Assembly: GCF_014489535.1 (NCBI RefSeq)
Contig: NZ_CP060783.1
Coordinates: forward strand, 1,302,001 to 1,366,000
Origin: Diaphorobacter aerolatus
GTDB taxonomy: Bacteria; Pseudomonadota; Gammaproteobacteria; Burkholderiales; Burkholderiaceae_C
Length of the DNA: 64,000 nt
Reading direction: 5' to 3'
The notes below the pieces were generated by a model, which was given only the letters and a program-made list of their open reading frames with translations, made no database searches and had not been told where the DNA came from. The translations under genes were made by a program, and so were the position numbers. This document shows, piece after piece, positions 9,690 to 17,766 of the stretch (positions are counted from its first letter, which is position 1; each line of letters starts with the position of its first letter).

Positions 9690-10277
9690 TCATGGGCGCG
9701 ACTCCAGCCAAACCGGGCGCGCAACGCCAACCACGGCGGCTGCGCTGACCGGCCCGAAATACCGGCTGTCGAAAGACGCCGGATTGGTCGCGCTGAGCAG
9801 GAACAGCTCGCCAGGCTGAAGGCGACGGCACTGCTGCCAGGATGGCAGCGGCCGGCCCCAGCGATCGGCAGGCAACACGGCGGCTGAAGGCACGCCGTCG
9901 ATGCGGACTTTGCCGTCAGCGATACACACCTCTTGCGGCGCCATCGCGCCCACGCGCTTGAGCAACGGGATGCGCGTCGGTAGGTAGCCGCGCTGCGCAG
10001 CCAGCGCGGCGGCCTCGGCGGGCAGCGGCACCAACACGATGCTACCCACGGACAACGGACGTGGCGGCGAGCTGGTGCGATGGTCGAGCGGATCGACGCG
10101 ATACCATCCGACCGCCACGCTGTCGGATGGGTTGTAGGTCAGGCGCGGCAGCGGATGCACGAAGGACGCCCAGGCAAGCGCAGCGAGGCCGCAGGTGGAC
10201 AGGCCCGCCAGCATGAGGCGAGCGCGCAGGCGCGAGCGTGGATGCGTGACAGCAGTGGGAACAGAAATCGTGCTCAT
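9690..10277 (-). CDS. traF: S26-family signal peptidase, TraF type
   Basis: A 195-residue membrane-anchored serine peptidase. It has one N-terminal transmembrane segment (LMLAGLSTCGLAALAWASF). The catalytic Ser lies in YNPSDSVAVGWYR and the catalytic Lys in LLKRVGAMAP, as in LepB-type peptidases. In IncP and Tn4371-type systems TraF matures the pilin. The start overlaps the DUF2840 stop by 4 bases, showing one transcript with the genes upstream. The pilin gene itself (trbC) is not in the window. Confidence 0.85.
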   Translation of the reverse strand: MSTISVPTAVTHPRSRLRARLMLAGLSTCGLAALAWASFVHPLPRLTYNPSDSVAVGWYRVDPLDHRTSSPPRPLSVGSIVLVPLPAEAAALAAQRGYLPTRIPLLKRVGAMAPQEVCIADGKVRIDGVPSAAVLPADRWGRPLPSWQQCRRLQPGELFLLSATNPASFDSRYFGPVSAAAVVGVARPVWLESRP

Positions 10278-10798
10278 GACAGCGCCCTCACAGCCAGCCA
10301 GGCGGCGTGCCGCTCGGCGCTGTATTCGGGCAGCGGCAAGCGCGCCGCGAGCCGGTTGCCCAGCGTGCGCCAGTACGCGGGCGAGGCGGTAGCAGGCGTG
10401 ATGCCCAGCGCTTCGATGCCGTCGATGCGTTCCAGCACGGCACGCACCGATTGCTCACCCTCGGCGTGCAGCAACAGGCGCGCGCCCGGCTGCACGCCGG
10501 GGATGCGCTGCGCGCCATCCATCGGCATGCACGCCTGCATCACCATGAGCTGCCAGCGGATCGTGCCGTAGTCGTTGGCCTGCCAGCGGATGCGGCAGAG
10601 AACCGCGTTCGGCGTGAACACCGCGCAGCGACGCCAGCGGTCGAATCGGATGATGCGCGAGGGATCGCCGAAGCGCAGATAGAGGTCGAAGCGTTGGTCG
10701 ATGTAGGCGAGCGCAACGCGCGTCAGCGGCACGCCATCGGCTCGGCCGACTGGCGGGGCAGATGACGTCGGCAATGCTGTCGAAACGGGTGTGATCAT
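10274..10798 (-). CDS. DUF2840 family ICE protein
   Basis: A 174-residue protein with the pattern RVALAYIDQRFDLYLRFG, then RFDRWRRCAVFTPNAVLCRIRWQANDYGT, matching DUF2840. This gene is found almost only between parA-type genes and traF in Tn4371-family ICEs. Its function is unknown. Four-base overlaps on both sides place it in the parA-traF transcript. No membrane segment or catalytic motif is visible. Confidence 0.8.
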   Translation of the reverse strand: MITPVSTALPTSSAPPVGRADGVPLTRVALAYIDQRFDLYLRFGDPSRIIRFDRWRRCAVFTPNAVLCRIRWQANDYGTIRWQLMVMQACMPMDGAQRIPGVQPGARLLLHAEGEQSVRAVLERIDGIEALGITPATASPAYWRTLGNRLAARLPLPEYSAERHAAWLAVRALS

Positions 10799-11058
10799 GG
10801 AGACTTCTCCGGGAATTCCCGCTTCAGCAGCGCGCGCAACAGATCAGCCACCGTCACGCCTTGCGTGAAGGCCGATACCTTGATGCGCGCCCGCATGGCG
10901 GGCGTGATGTCGAGGGTCAGGCGGGCCGTGTAGAGGTCGCCTTTCTGGAGGTCATCGGCGCTGCCCTGGCGAATCCACGCCTCGGCGTGCGGATTCGCGG
11001 GCGGGCGCGCGCCGATGCCCACGCGCTTGCCCGTGCGTTTGCTGGCGGGACTGCTCAT
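10795..11058 (-). CDS. Small ribbon-helix-helix-like protein next to ParA
   Basis: An 87-residue basic protein. The C-terminal half, YTARLTLDITPAMRARIKVSAFTQGVTVADLLRALL, resembles a ribbon-helix-helix DNA-binding domain (a short strand followed by two helices). The start at 11058 overlaps the ParA stop. Small DNA-binding proteins of this kind often act as the ParA partner or autoregulator. That role is inferred from position. The nearby iteron-like repeats are possible targets. Confidence 0.7.
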   Translation of the reverse strand: MSSPASKRTGKRVGIGARPPANPHAEAWIRQGSADDLQKGDLYTARLTLDITPAMRARIKVSAFTQGVTVADLLRALLKREFPEKSP

Positions 11059-11693
11059 GACGGCCACCGCAGCAGTTCGTCCACCAGCGCGGTGATTTCG
11101 CTGGCGGCGGCGCTGTCGGGCGCCGTCTCGCGCGCCAGTCGGCCAGCGGCCACGCTGTCGGCGAACACGATGCGTTGATGCACTTCCGCGCGCAGCGCGG
11201 GCAGCGGCTGCTCGGCCAGCGCTCCGCGTGCTTCGCGTCCGATCACCGTGGTGCTGACGCGCCGGTTGATGACAAACGCCGCGCGCAGCGCAGGCCGAAA
11301 CACCTGCGCCTCGCGGATCAGCGCCACCATCTCGGCACTGGCCCACAGGTCGTAGGGACTGGGCTGCACGGGAATCAGCACCCGCTCGGCCGCCAGCAGC
11401 GCGGAGCGCGCCAGCGCCGCGATGCGTGGTGGCCCGTCGATGACGACGTGATCGGCCCGCCTGGCGAGTTCTGGCGCTTCCTGGTGCAGGGTTTCGCGAG
11501 CAAGGCCCACAGCGCTGAACAGCCTTGGCAAGCCTTGCTGGCTGCGGCGCTGCGTCCAGTCCAGCGCGGAGCCCTGCGGATCGGCATCCAGCAGGACGAC
11601 GTGCTGGCCGCGCATCGCCAGCTCGCCGGCGATGTGCGTTGCGAGCGTGGTCTTGCCCACGCCGCCTTTCTGGTTGAGCAGCGCGACGATCAT
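11055..11693 (-). CDS. parA: ParA-family partition ATPase
   Basis: A 212-residue Walker-type ATPase. It starts MIVALLNQKGGVGKTTLA, the deviant Walker A motif with the signature Lys, followed by VVLLDADPQGSALDW and Walker B HVVIDGPPR. The length fits the short ParA class of mobile elements without an N-terminal HTH. It is thought to keep the excised ICE stably inherited. It is the first gene of the parA-RHH-DUF2840-traF run. The repA gene lies upstream beyond an iteron array. Confidence 0.9.
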   Translation of the reverse strand: MIVALLNQKGGVGKTTLATHIAGELAMRGQHVVLLDADPQGSALDWTQRRSQQGLPRLFSAVGLARETLHQEAPELARRADHVVIDGPPRIAALARSALLAAERVLIPVQPSPYDLWASAEMVALIREAQVFRPALRAAFVINRRVSTTVIGREARGALAEQPLPALRAEVHQRIVFADSVAAGRLARETAPDSAAASEITALVDELLRWPS

Positions 11694-11858
11694 GGCCTGG
11701 CCCTCCGCGTTGGAAAGCCCGGCTGTTGCCGCTGCGCTTCGCGTCCTGTGGCGGTTGTCCACCGAGACGCGGCGCTGCTACTACCAGTTAGAGTATTTAA
11801 GTTAGGGAAGTTAAGGGAGACCGAAACCCGCGCCAGCATTGGCTTTGCGGCCGATGGA

Positions 11859-11923
11859 CACGCCTGATAGCACGATAGTCCCACGCCCGATAGCACGATA
11901 CCTGGCACGCCTGATAGCACGAG
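11859..11923 (+). repeat. Iteron array: three 18-bp direct repeats between repA and parA
   Basis: CACGCCYGATAGCACGAK occurs at 11859-11876, 11882-11899 and 11906-11923, with start spacings of 23 and 24 bp, about two helical turns. A fourth copy is at 9649. The position between a RepA-type initiator and ParA is where a replication origin or partition site would be expected. Direct repeats on one face of the helix are typical of initiator binding. Which protein binds is not shown by sequence. Confidence 0.75.
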
Positions 11924-11946
11924 CCCGTCCACAGGACGCGCACCGT

Positions 11947-12807
11947 TTATCCCCGTGCCGTGGACGGCACGGGACGCCCTGGCCGGAAGGTCAGCAGCTC
12001 GGCGCCATCCAGCCGTTCGATGCCCAGGACGTAGCCCGGCAGTGACTGCCGCGCGACCAGCGCACGCAGGTCGCAGGCAAAGTCGTAGGGCTTGGCCGTG
12101 CTGCCCGACTTGCGGTACAGGTGCTGGAAGTCGAACTGCCACCCGCCCGGCTGCCGCCCACCGTGCTTGCGCACCAGGCGGTACAGCCAGCGCTCGATCC
12201 CGCCCGTCAGCCGGAAGTACGCCGGGTCGATGGTCAGCACCAGGGCGGCATCGAGCACGCCCGCATAGAACCAGTCCGGCAGGATCAGCTCCAGTCCCAA
12301 GGGCGTTCCCCTGGCATCGGCCAGCTCCTTCCACTCGTTGATCCACGAGAAGCGGTGCAGCCGCCTTCCCGTGGTCTCCCGGATGGACGTGGCCACCGTC
12401 GTGGATTGCAGGCGATCCAGCGCGGCCTTGAGGCGCTGGTAGTCGCGCAGCGATGTACCGCGCCCGATGAAGCGCAGGATCTCGTAGGGCGTGGCCTGCA
12501 TCAGCCGCGACGGGCGCAAGCCCGCGTCGCGCGCCTCCACGATCTGCGAGGCCGCCCAGATCAGCACGTCGGCATCCCAGATCGTGGCGATGCCGTGTTC
12601 CTGCGTGCCTTCCACGCGGATCGTGATGCCGCCGGCCTGAAAGTCGATCGGCGTCGTGCGCCGCGACTTCGCCAGCGAGAAGAACGGAAAGGCCATCAAG
12701 TCCTGGCTGTCGCGCGGCGCCATGTCGCCCGGCAAGGCGCGAAACAGATCGAGCTGTTCGCGCTCCTGCCTGACTGCCCCGGATGGGCTGAACATGGCGA
12801 AGGCCAC
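11947..12807 (-). CDS. repA: RepA-type replication initiator protein
   Basis: A 286-residue protein of the RPA (replication initiator protein A) family found in Tn4371-type ICEs. Characteristic stretches are MAFPFFSLAKSRRTTPIDF, IWDADVLIWAASQIVEA and LIRFIGRG-like TPYEILRFIGRGTS, consistent with a winged-helix initiator. The frame begins with GTG at 12807; an internal ATG at 12795 is the alternative start. It lies between the AlpA-like gene and the iteron array. It probably supports replication of the excised circle or controls the element. No indel is seen. Confidence 0.82.
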   Translation of the reverse strand: MAFAMFSPSGAVRQEREQLDLFRALPGDMAPRDSQDLMAFPFFSLAKSRRTTPIDFQAGGITIRVEGTQEHGIATIWDADVLIWAASQIVEARDAGLRPSRLMQATPYEILRFIGRGTSLRDYQRLKAALDRLQSTTVATSIRETTGRRLHRFSWINEWKELADARGTPLGLELILPDWFYAGVLDAALVLTIDPAYFRLTGGIERWLYRLVRKHGGRQPGGWQFDFQHLYRKSGSTAKPYDFACDLRALVARQSLPGYVLGIERLDGAELLTFRPGRPVPSTARG

Positions 12808-12821
12808 CCGCGCGCCAGTGA

Positions 12822-13112
12822 TCAGCGCGCACGGCTGTCCGCCGAGTGCTGCTCGGCGTATTCGGGATCGGACGTGCTCTCGAAGCTGCGCTCGGCGGCC
12901 CAGGCATCGAGGTCGGCCACGGCGTACATGACGCGGCGGCCGAACTTGCGGAACTTGGGGCCGCCACCCAGCACGCGCTGCTTTTCCAGCGTGCGCGGCG
13001 ACAGCCGCAGGTAGTCGGCAGCCTCGTCGTTGGTGAGATAACGCTGCGGCTGTGCAGCAGCGGCCGGGGTAGCTGCGGGTGCGGCGGCAGGCCGCAAGGG
13101 AGCAGGACGCAT
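12822..13112 (-). CDS. AlpA-like helix-turn-helix DNA-binding protein
   Basis: A 96-residue protein with an Ala/Pro-rich leader and a MerR/excisionase-type domain: YLTNDEAADYLRLSPRTLEKQR, then GGGPKFRKFGRRVMYAVADLDAW. This is the pattern of AlpA/Xis-type winged HTH proteins. GGAGG sits 8 bases before the ATG at 13112. In Tn4371-family elements this gene always precedes repA. It could act as recombination directionality factor or as a transcription regulator. The two roles cannot be separated here. Confidence 0.8.
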   Translation of the reverse strand: MRPAPLRPAAAPAATPAAAAQPQRYLTNDEAADYLRLSPRTLEKQRVLGGGPKFRKFGRRVMYAVADLDAWAAERSFESTSDPEYAEQHSADSRAR

Positions 13113-13195
13113 GGTGAGAACCTCCATCGGTTGCAGGGCTCCGGCCACACAGCGCAACCGGATGGAGGCAGTCTCAGAAAACGAAGCGCTCCTGC

Positions 13196-13957
13196 TCAGG
13201 GTCGTTTTGCGTCCTCTTCAAAACGACCCTTCTCAAGCGGCGCAAGCTGTGCTAGGCGGCGATAGCCGCCGCGCATCAGCGCATCGCCGCGCCGCACCAG
13301 GCGGCGCACCTTGGAGCGCAGGCCGCCGTCGCTGTACCAGCCGGCCGCGGCGTCCGCACCGAACAAGCCCTCGGCCACGTCGCGCAAGGACGCGCCCGCC
13401 AGGGTGGCGTCGAGCGCCTGCAGGGTGTGCAGCTCCAGCAGCGCCGCAGGGGGCGGTCGGGGGCGAGCCATCGGCGCTGGCGTGTCAGGCACGTGGGTGG
13501 CCCCACGGCCACGGTAGGCATGGGCCACGGCCATGCCGTCCTCAAGGCCAGGCGCCAGCGCATAGCGCTGGCAAAGGCCGGGGCTGCGCGCGATCAGCGC
13601 CAGGCCCTTGCCGTCGTGGAGCAGTTGCTTGTGGCCGGGAATGCGCCAAAACGCGAACGGCTCGGCATCCGGTGGCGGATCGGCATCGGGGTGAAGCTGC
13701 ACCACGGCCTCATGGCCGGGGAGCCAGGCCGGATGCGCGTCACGCGCGTCCAAGGCCGGGTCTTCCAGCAGACGCAGGCCCCAGCGATGCGCAGCCTCAT
13801 GCATTGCTTGTGCTTGGCGATGACGGCGCAGCCAGTCGAGCCGGTAGTCGGGATGGCGACGCAGGTACTCCCAGGCCAGTGCGAGCGTGTCCAGGCACAG
13901 GACGTAGAGGTAGGCGGCGGTCGGATACCAGTGCGCGAAGTGGTGCGGCTCGGCCAT
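13196..13957 (-). CDS. DUF2285/DUF6499-family ICE protein
   Basis: A 253-residue protein. The N-terminal part, HWYPTAAYLYVLCLDTLALAWEYLRRHPDYR, is the DUF6499-like segment, and the C-terminal part ending SKVRRLVRRGDALMRGGYRRLA fits DUF2285. Proteins of this type occur next to alpA-like and repA genes in Tn4371 and related ICEs and are probably DNA-binding regulators. The basic C-terminal helix supports that, but no function is proven. It reads toward the AlpA-like gene, 83 bases away. Confidence 0.78.
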   Translation of the reverse strand: MAEPHHFAHWYPTAAYLYVLCLDTLALAWEYLRRHPDYRLDWLRRHRQAQAMHEAAHRWGLRLLEDPALDARDAHPAWLPGHEAVVQLHPDADPPPDAEPFAFWRIPGHKQLLHDGKGLALIARSPGLCQRYALAPGLEDGMAVAHAYRGRGATHVPDTPAPMARPRPPPAALLELHTLQALDATLAGASLRDVAEGLFGADAAAGWYSDGGLRSKVRRLVRRGDALMRGGYRRLAQLAPLEKGRFEEDAKRP

Positions 13958-14299
13958 GACGCAAGCTCCCGTAGAGCAGGACGGCCGTCACCGGTTTCAC
14001 ACGCAAACGTCACCGCATCAAACTTGCATCCAATCGTGAATAAGCTGGTAGATTGGTAACTTGCGTGTCAAGACGAAATGCATCGGATGGGTTGCATGGA
14101 TCGTCTGAATGCGACGGTGGCGCGCGAGGACATACGCGCCTCCTGCGATATCCACCGTGCCCGATGCCACGGCCGGCATCATGACCGATTGCGCCACGAT
14201 GGCACCGATTTGGTGCGATAGTGCGGACTAAGACCGGACGGGTCTGGAGCAAGACCGAAATAGTCTCAATGCGCCCGGCTTGGCCTGGGCGCGAACGGC
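13958..14299. other. 342-bp intergenic region upstream of the DUF2285 gene
   Basis: No gene is supported. Compared with its neighbours it is slightly AT-richer around 14030-14070, where a promoter for the DUF2285-alpA-repA run on the - strand would be expected. No single -10/-35 pair stands out clearly. Confidence 0.4.
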
Positions 14300-14646
14300 T
14301 CAATCGAGGATGGAGCCGTTCTCCTGGGCCAGCCGCAGGTACTCCGACAACGGGCGCACCGCCCGGAAATACCGGTCCCGCATCACGGGCTGTTTGCTCG
14401 GCCCGACGATGGATGCGAGGTCGGACAGCTTGATCTCGCCTAGCTCGGGCATGCCGATCCCCAAGTCGATCAGGCCATGGGCCGTATCGCCGTCGGCGGG
14501 TCGAGCGACACCAACAGCCAGGTGGCGTGTGCATCCGGCGTGAACAGCCGCACCACGGGCAGCGGGTCGATGACCCGGCCAGCGGCGCGGGCTTGGCCGT
14601 GTTCCAGCAACAGCCTGCGCTCGTCCTCGGTGATGAGCTGGTTCAT
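14300..14646 (-). CDS. DUF2958 family protein (copy 1), frameshifted
   Basis: A protein of about 115 residues when repaired. It starts MNQLITEDERRLLLEHG, continues VVRLFTPDAHATWLLVSLDP, and then, after one base is restored in the run at 14498-14500, ADGDTAHGLIDLGIGMPELGEIKLSDL to a stop at 14300. The layout matches DUF2958 and the intact copy at 35164-35514 (LFTPDAGATWLLTEIDP, DLGLGMPELG). Members are common in ICEs with ParB and DUF932; their function is unknown. The indel is probably an artefact. Confidence 0.75.
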
Positions 14647-14684
14647 GGGCGTCCCCTCATTCGCACAAAACCGCCGAAGCGTGA

Positions 14685-14740
14685 AAGCGCAAAACCGCAT
14701 TGGCGGGTTTGTGGAAAGGCACGGATGCGGCTTTGCGCTT
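14685..14740. repeat. 16-bp inverted repeat upstream of DUF2958 copy 1
   Basis: AAGCGCAAAACCGCAT at 14685-14700 is matched by ATGCGGCTTTGCGCTT at 14725-14740 with one mismatch and a 24-base spacer. Related GCACAAAACCGC and GCACAAAAGCGG words lie at 14663 and 14775. The cluster sits between divergent genes (DUF2958 on -, XRE on +) and is a plausible operator region. Confidence 0.5.
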
Positions 14741-14799
14741 CTGTGAGAAGCCGCAGATACGGATTTCCGTAAAAGCACAAAAGCGGCAGGCAGGCATAG

Positions 14800-14828
14800 T
14801 TGAACACTATAGATTGTAGCCCTATAGG
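14800..14828 (+). promoter_or_regulatory. Candidate sigma-70 promoter and operator for the XRE gene
   Basis: TTGAAC at 14800-14805 and TATAGG at 14823-14828 are separated by 17 bases, close to the sigma-70 consensus. Two CTATAG palindromes (14807-14812 and 14822-14827) overlap the core. That would let the XRE protein encoded 42 bases downstream repress itself. Confidence 0.55.
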
Positions 14829-14869
14829 GCGCAATCGGCTGTCATCTTGGATTTTGGGGAGATCCAGGG

Positions 14870-15163
14870 TTGGCAGCGAAACATACATTGTCGGAGGCAC
14901 TAAAGACCATCAGGAAAGCGCGTGGATTGAGCCAGGAGGCGTTCTCCGACGTGTCCAGCCGCACCTACATGAGCACGCTGGAGCGCGACCTCAAAAGCCC
15001 CACCCTGAACAAGCTGGCCGAGCTGTGCGAGGTCATGGAGGTGCACCCGCTCACGCTGCTGACGCTGGCCTATGCCGGCGACGACCTGCAGCAGGTTGAT
15101 CAGCTTCTGGTGCAGGTGCGCCAGGAGTTGGAGACTGTGGCGAAGAAGAGTGACACGCCATAG
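14870..15163 (+). CDS. XRE-family helix-turn-helix regulator
   Basis: A 97-residue regulator starting at TTG 14870 (MAAKHTLSEALKTIRKARGLSQEAFSD). The HTH region covers about residues 8-62, with the recognition helix near SSRTYMSTLERDLKSP and the usual LNKLAELCEVMEVHPLTLL tail of XRE/Cro domains. It is the only + strand backbone gene in this half of the ICE and is preceded by a good promoter. It probably controls ICE genes; the targets are unknown. Confidence 0.8.
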   Translation: MAAKHTLSEALKTIRKARGLSQEAFSDVSSRTYMSTLERDLKSPTLNKLAELCEVMEVHPLTLLTLAYAGDDLQQVDQLLVQVRQELETVAKKSDTP

Positions 15164-15186
15164 CGTGCGACGTTGCTGGCGTGGCC

Positions 15187-15243
15187 GATCCGGCTCAGCC
15201 GGTTCGGGGACTGCAGGGGCGCCAAGCATCGCGCGGCGGGGAT
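15187..15243 (+). repeat. 57-bp direct repeat, copy 1
   Basis: Starts GATCCGGC and ends GGGGCGCCAAGC-A-TCGCGCGGCGGGGAT; the same sequence with a few differences recurs at 16410-16467. It lies in the gene-free stretch 15164-15527 between the XRE and DUF736 genes. The rest of that stretch contains only GC-rich sequence including the AGGCAAGCGAAGCGCGCAG word, which also occurs in the 132-bp repeats at 34669 and 36398. Confidence 0.6.
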
Positions 15244-15527
15244 AGGCCACAGGGCTTTCCCCAGGAGGCAAGCGAAGCGCGCAGCGCCGCAGGCGCGAAG
15301 GCGTGAGGGATTGCAGCCGGATGGCCGTGACGGCGAAGTCGGCACGGGGCGCAGCCCGTAAAGCCCGGCGGTGCAACGCACCGACACGCCCGGCCACCGC
15401 TTGCGGCGGGCAACTCAACACATGCGAAAGCCGCTCGACACGGCGCAGCCTTGGCGATGGTGTTGCCTCCTTGAAGTGCCGCGAAGGCAGCACAGCGCCC
15501 CGCCACGTGGGCGGGGCGCTGTGGCGG

Positions 15528-15842
15528 TCACGCCGCCTGGGGCTTGCTGCGCGACCAGATCAGGTCGTGCGTGCCGTCCTCGCCTTCGATCAGGCGGGCA
15601 TAGACCGTGGCCGGGAACGAAGGATCGTCAAGGGTCACGGAGATGTACTCCCGCCCGGCCTCGCTGGTCTTCTTCCACGCCGCGCCGATATCGTGGCTGG
15701 CGGCCTGCAGGCGAAAGTCCGGGGCCTTCTCGTTGTCCCCCTTGTCGTTGGGCACCAGCTTGACCTTGACGTTGAGCGTCAGGGTGCGAAGCGTGCCGGT
15801 GTAGCCGTCTTTGTCTGCGGTGAAGCTGCCGATGTTGGCCAT
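15528..15842 (-). CDS. DUF736 family protein
   Basis: A 104-residue protein starting MANIGSFTADKDGYTGTLRTL and running through VKLVPNDKG to DLIWSRSKPQAA, the full-length DUF736 pattern. AAAGGAG lies just upstream of the ATG at 15842. DUF736 genes are regular members of Tn4371/PFGI-type ICEs and of conjugative plasmids. Their biochemical role is unknown. The protein is small, soluble and beta-rich in appearance. No indel is seen. Confidence 0.85.
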   Translation of the reverse strand: MANIGSFTADKDGYTGTLRTLTLNVKVKLVPNDKGDNEKAPDFRLQAASHDIGAAWKKTSEAGREYISVTLDDPSFPATVYARLIEGEDGTHDLIWSRSKPQAA

Positions 15843-16409
15843 GATGAAACTCCTTTTGGTGGAACAAGGTTCGCGCCCATCGCGTCCTTGTTGTGATCCG
15901 GCCGGCGGGGGACGGGCGGGCTGCACCGCTTGCGGTCGAAACGCAGTGGAGAGCCGGGAGGCGAAAAGAATTTGCTGCGCGAGGAAGCCGCGCAGCGGCG
16001 GGGAAATTGTTTTCGCTGGACGGTTGCAGCCATGAAGCCCGAGGCGCAGCCGCGCCCCGCCAGGATTCACAACAACACAAGGACGCCTTGGGCCGAACCG
16101 CACCGAAAAGAGACAGGGCCGACTCGGCATCCCCGCACGAAGGCTGCACCGGCTCGCCCACTGACGCGGGCCGGGTCAACCACCCGACGACAAGCGAGAA
16201 CGCCCCGGCCGCACCTTGCGGCGCCGGTCTTGAGGCGTGGCGTGGAAGCTCCATGGCGATGCCGGGCGGGATGTCCGTGAACCGTCCTTCGTGACGTGAT
16301 GGGCGAGAACCGCCAGCGTTGAGGACGGCACGCATTCGTACAACCTGCCGCAGTAAGCGCCAGCGTGTTCGCCAGCGCCTCGTCCATCGTGGCGGGCGTT
16401 GGCCGGGTC
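15843..16409. other. 567-bp gene-poor region upstream of DUF736
   Basis: No gene is supported. It contains an inverted repeat near 15975-16005 (CTGCGCG...CGCGCAG) and the upstream region of DUF736. The open frames on both strands look like GC-rich noise. The region probably includes the DUF736 leader and the scar left by loss of the 5' part of the helicase gene. Confidence 0.4.
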
Positions 16410-16467
16410 GATCCGGCATCGCCGGTTCGGCGGTATTTGAGGGGCGCCAAGCTCGCGCGGCGGGGAT
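16410..16467 (+). repeat. 57-bp direct repeat, copy 2, at the helicase break
   Basis: This second copy of the 15187-15243 repeat ends exactly where recognisable helicase sequence begins. That suggests recombination at the repeat removed the 5' part of the helicase gene. Confidence 0.6.
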
Positions 16468-17200
16468 GTCCGACGCAGTGCTGGAACACATGCGCACGCG
16501 CTACCGTGTCGATGCACATTGGCTCCCCAACCGACAATCCGCGCAAACCTTGGCGGACCAGGCTACTGCGTGGGGCCGCATGGCGGGACCGGCCGACAGC
16601 AAGACGTGGGTGGGGTTGCCGTTGGCCGTGCACCGGCGCTGCGACAAGCCGATGCACGGACTGGCCAACCGCATCGCCTACGACGGTGCGATGGTGTACG
16701 GCACCATCGCACCGCGAGCCGACAAGGAAACCCCCGCCCGACTGCCTACGGGGTGGATTCACGCCAGTGGAACATCCGACGGGAACTGGGTGCCGGCTGA
16801 AGGAAAAGCCCTGCGGGCGCTGCTGGCCTTGCTTCATGAGGACGGAGTGAATGCAGCCGACATTTCGGTCATCACGCCCTTCAAGAATGTCCTGGAGAAC
16901 CTCAAACGCTTGCTCGGCGACACGATGGTTTCCGGAACCATCCACACCATGCAGGGAAAGGAAGCGCCGGTTGTCATCATGGTGTTGGGCGGAAATACCG
17001 ACGGTCCCGGCGCACGCGACTGGGCGGTCTCGGAGCCCAACCTGCTGAACGTGGCGGCAACGCGGGCGAAGCGGCGCTTCTATGTGATCGGCGACCGCAA
17101 CGACTGGCAGAACCGCGCTCTGTTTTGTGATGTCATGGATCTCTTGCCGCTCCAGCGTCTTCCCGAACATGAAGCCGTGGCGATGACTCAACCTCAATAA
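16466..17200 (+). pseudogene. C-terminal remnant of a superfamily 1 helicase
   Basis: About 244 residues of a DNA2/NAM7-type helicase. It has VHRRCDKPMHGLANRIAYD (motif IV region), GTIHTMQGKEAPVVIM (motif V) and NVAATRAKRRFYVIGD (motif VI). The Walker A and B half is absent, so the protein cannot hydrolyse ATP. Homology starts at about 16466, right after the direct repeat; the frame remains open upstream but with unrelated sequence. A full-length gene would normally be over 1,000 residues. Large helicases of this kind are common ICE accessory genes. Confidence 0.75.
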
Positions 17201-17354
17201 TTGTGCAGGCTGAGACCGTGCATGCACAGGTCATACTGGCGGCAAGCCTTGACTTCCCTGCAACTACCGAGTGTGCCGCCCGGCCACCTCCTGACACTGG
17301 CCCTGGACGGGCCAGTGCCCGAAGGCATTGCGCAATGCAGCAATGCCTTCGACA

Positions 17355-17386
17355 CCGGGCGCGGCCACCGCCGCGCCCGGATTTTT
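17355..17386 (+). terminator. Rho-independent terminator after the helicase remnant
   Basis: A perfect 10-bp GC stem (CCGGGCGCGG / CCGCGCCCGG) with a 6-base loop is followed by ATTTTT. Two further perfect hairpins flank it at 17320-17349 and 17394-17426, making this a strongly structured 3' region. Confidence 0.65.
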
Positions 17387-17437
17387 GAAGCTCACCGCGC
17401 CTAGGGCGAAACGACCTAGGCGCGGTGCTGACGATGG

Positions 17438-17650
17438 TTATTCCTTTGTCTCAATGATCCACCACACGGCCCGCGCTAAGGCACGGCCCGTGATGGGATG
17501 AATGTCGGTGAGATCGGCTCGGGCCATCCAGCCCGAGGGCGGACGGTAACCGCGCACATCGCCCTCGCCGTGCCAGCGGCGGGCGCGTACCGTGCCGGGC
17601 GCGTAGACCGCCGCCATGCGCGGGCCACTGGTGATGTTGATGGTGGGCAT
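17438..17650 (-). CDS. Small conserved ICE protein, unknown function
   Basis: A 70-residue basic protein, MPTINITSGPRMAAVYAPG to ALARAVWWIIETKE. The start at 17650 is chosen because the sequence upstream of it has GC-driven composition. It has no recognisable domain; two WW/W-rich turns and Arg clusters are visible. Its position at the edge of the cargo block and its composition fit other small ICE backbone genes. It may be the last backbone gene before the cargo. Confidence 0.5.
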   Translation of the reverse strand: MPTINITSGPRMAAVYAPGTVRARRWHGEGDVRGYRPPSGWMARADLTDIHPITGRALARAVWWIIETKE

Positions 17651-17766
17651 GGTTCGGCTCCCTGCGGCAAAGCGCTCCGGCCTTGGCCCGGGCGCTTGCC
17701 TGCGGCATGGGTCAGGCGGCCAATGCCTCGGCAGGTTCATGCATCACGGTGGCTATTCTGGGCAAT

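Noticed and set aside
9250-9831. - strand frame spanning the relaxase-traF gap
   Set aside because: Composition is Arg/Cys/Ala noise, it overlaps traF in another frame and has no family similarity.
11859-11923. CRISPR array
   Set aside because: Only three 18-bp repeats with 5-6 bp between them, no leader or cas genes; spacing fits iterons. No CRISPR was seen anywhere in the window.
16067-17227. - strand 386-codon frame opposite the helicase remnant
   Set aside because: The + strand frame carries helicase motifs V and VI; this one has none.
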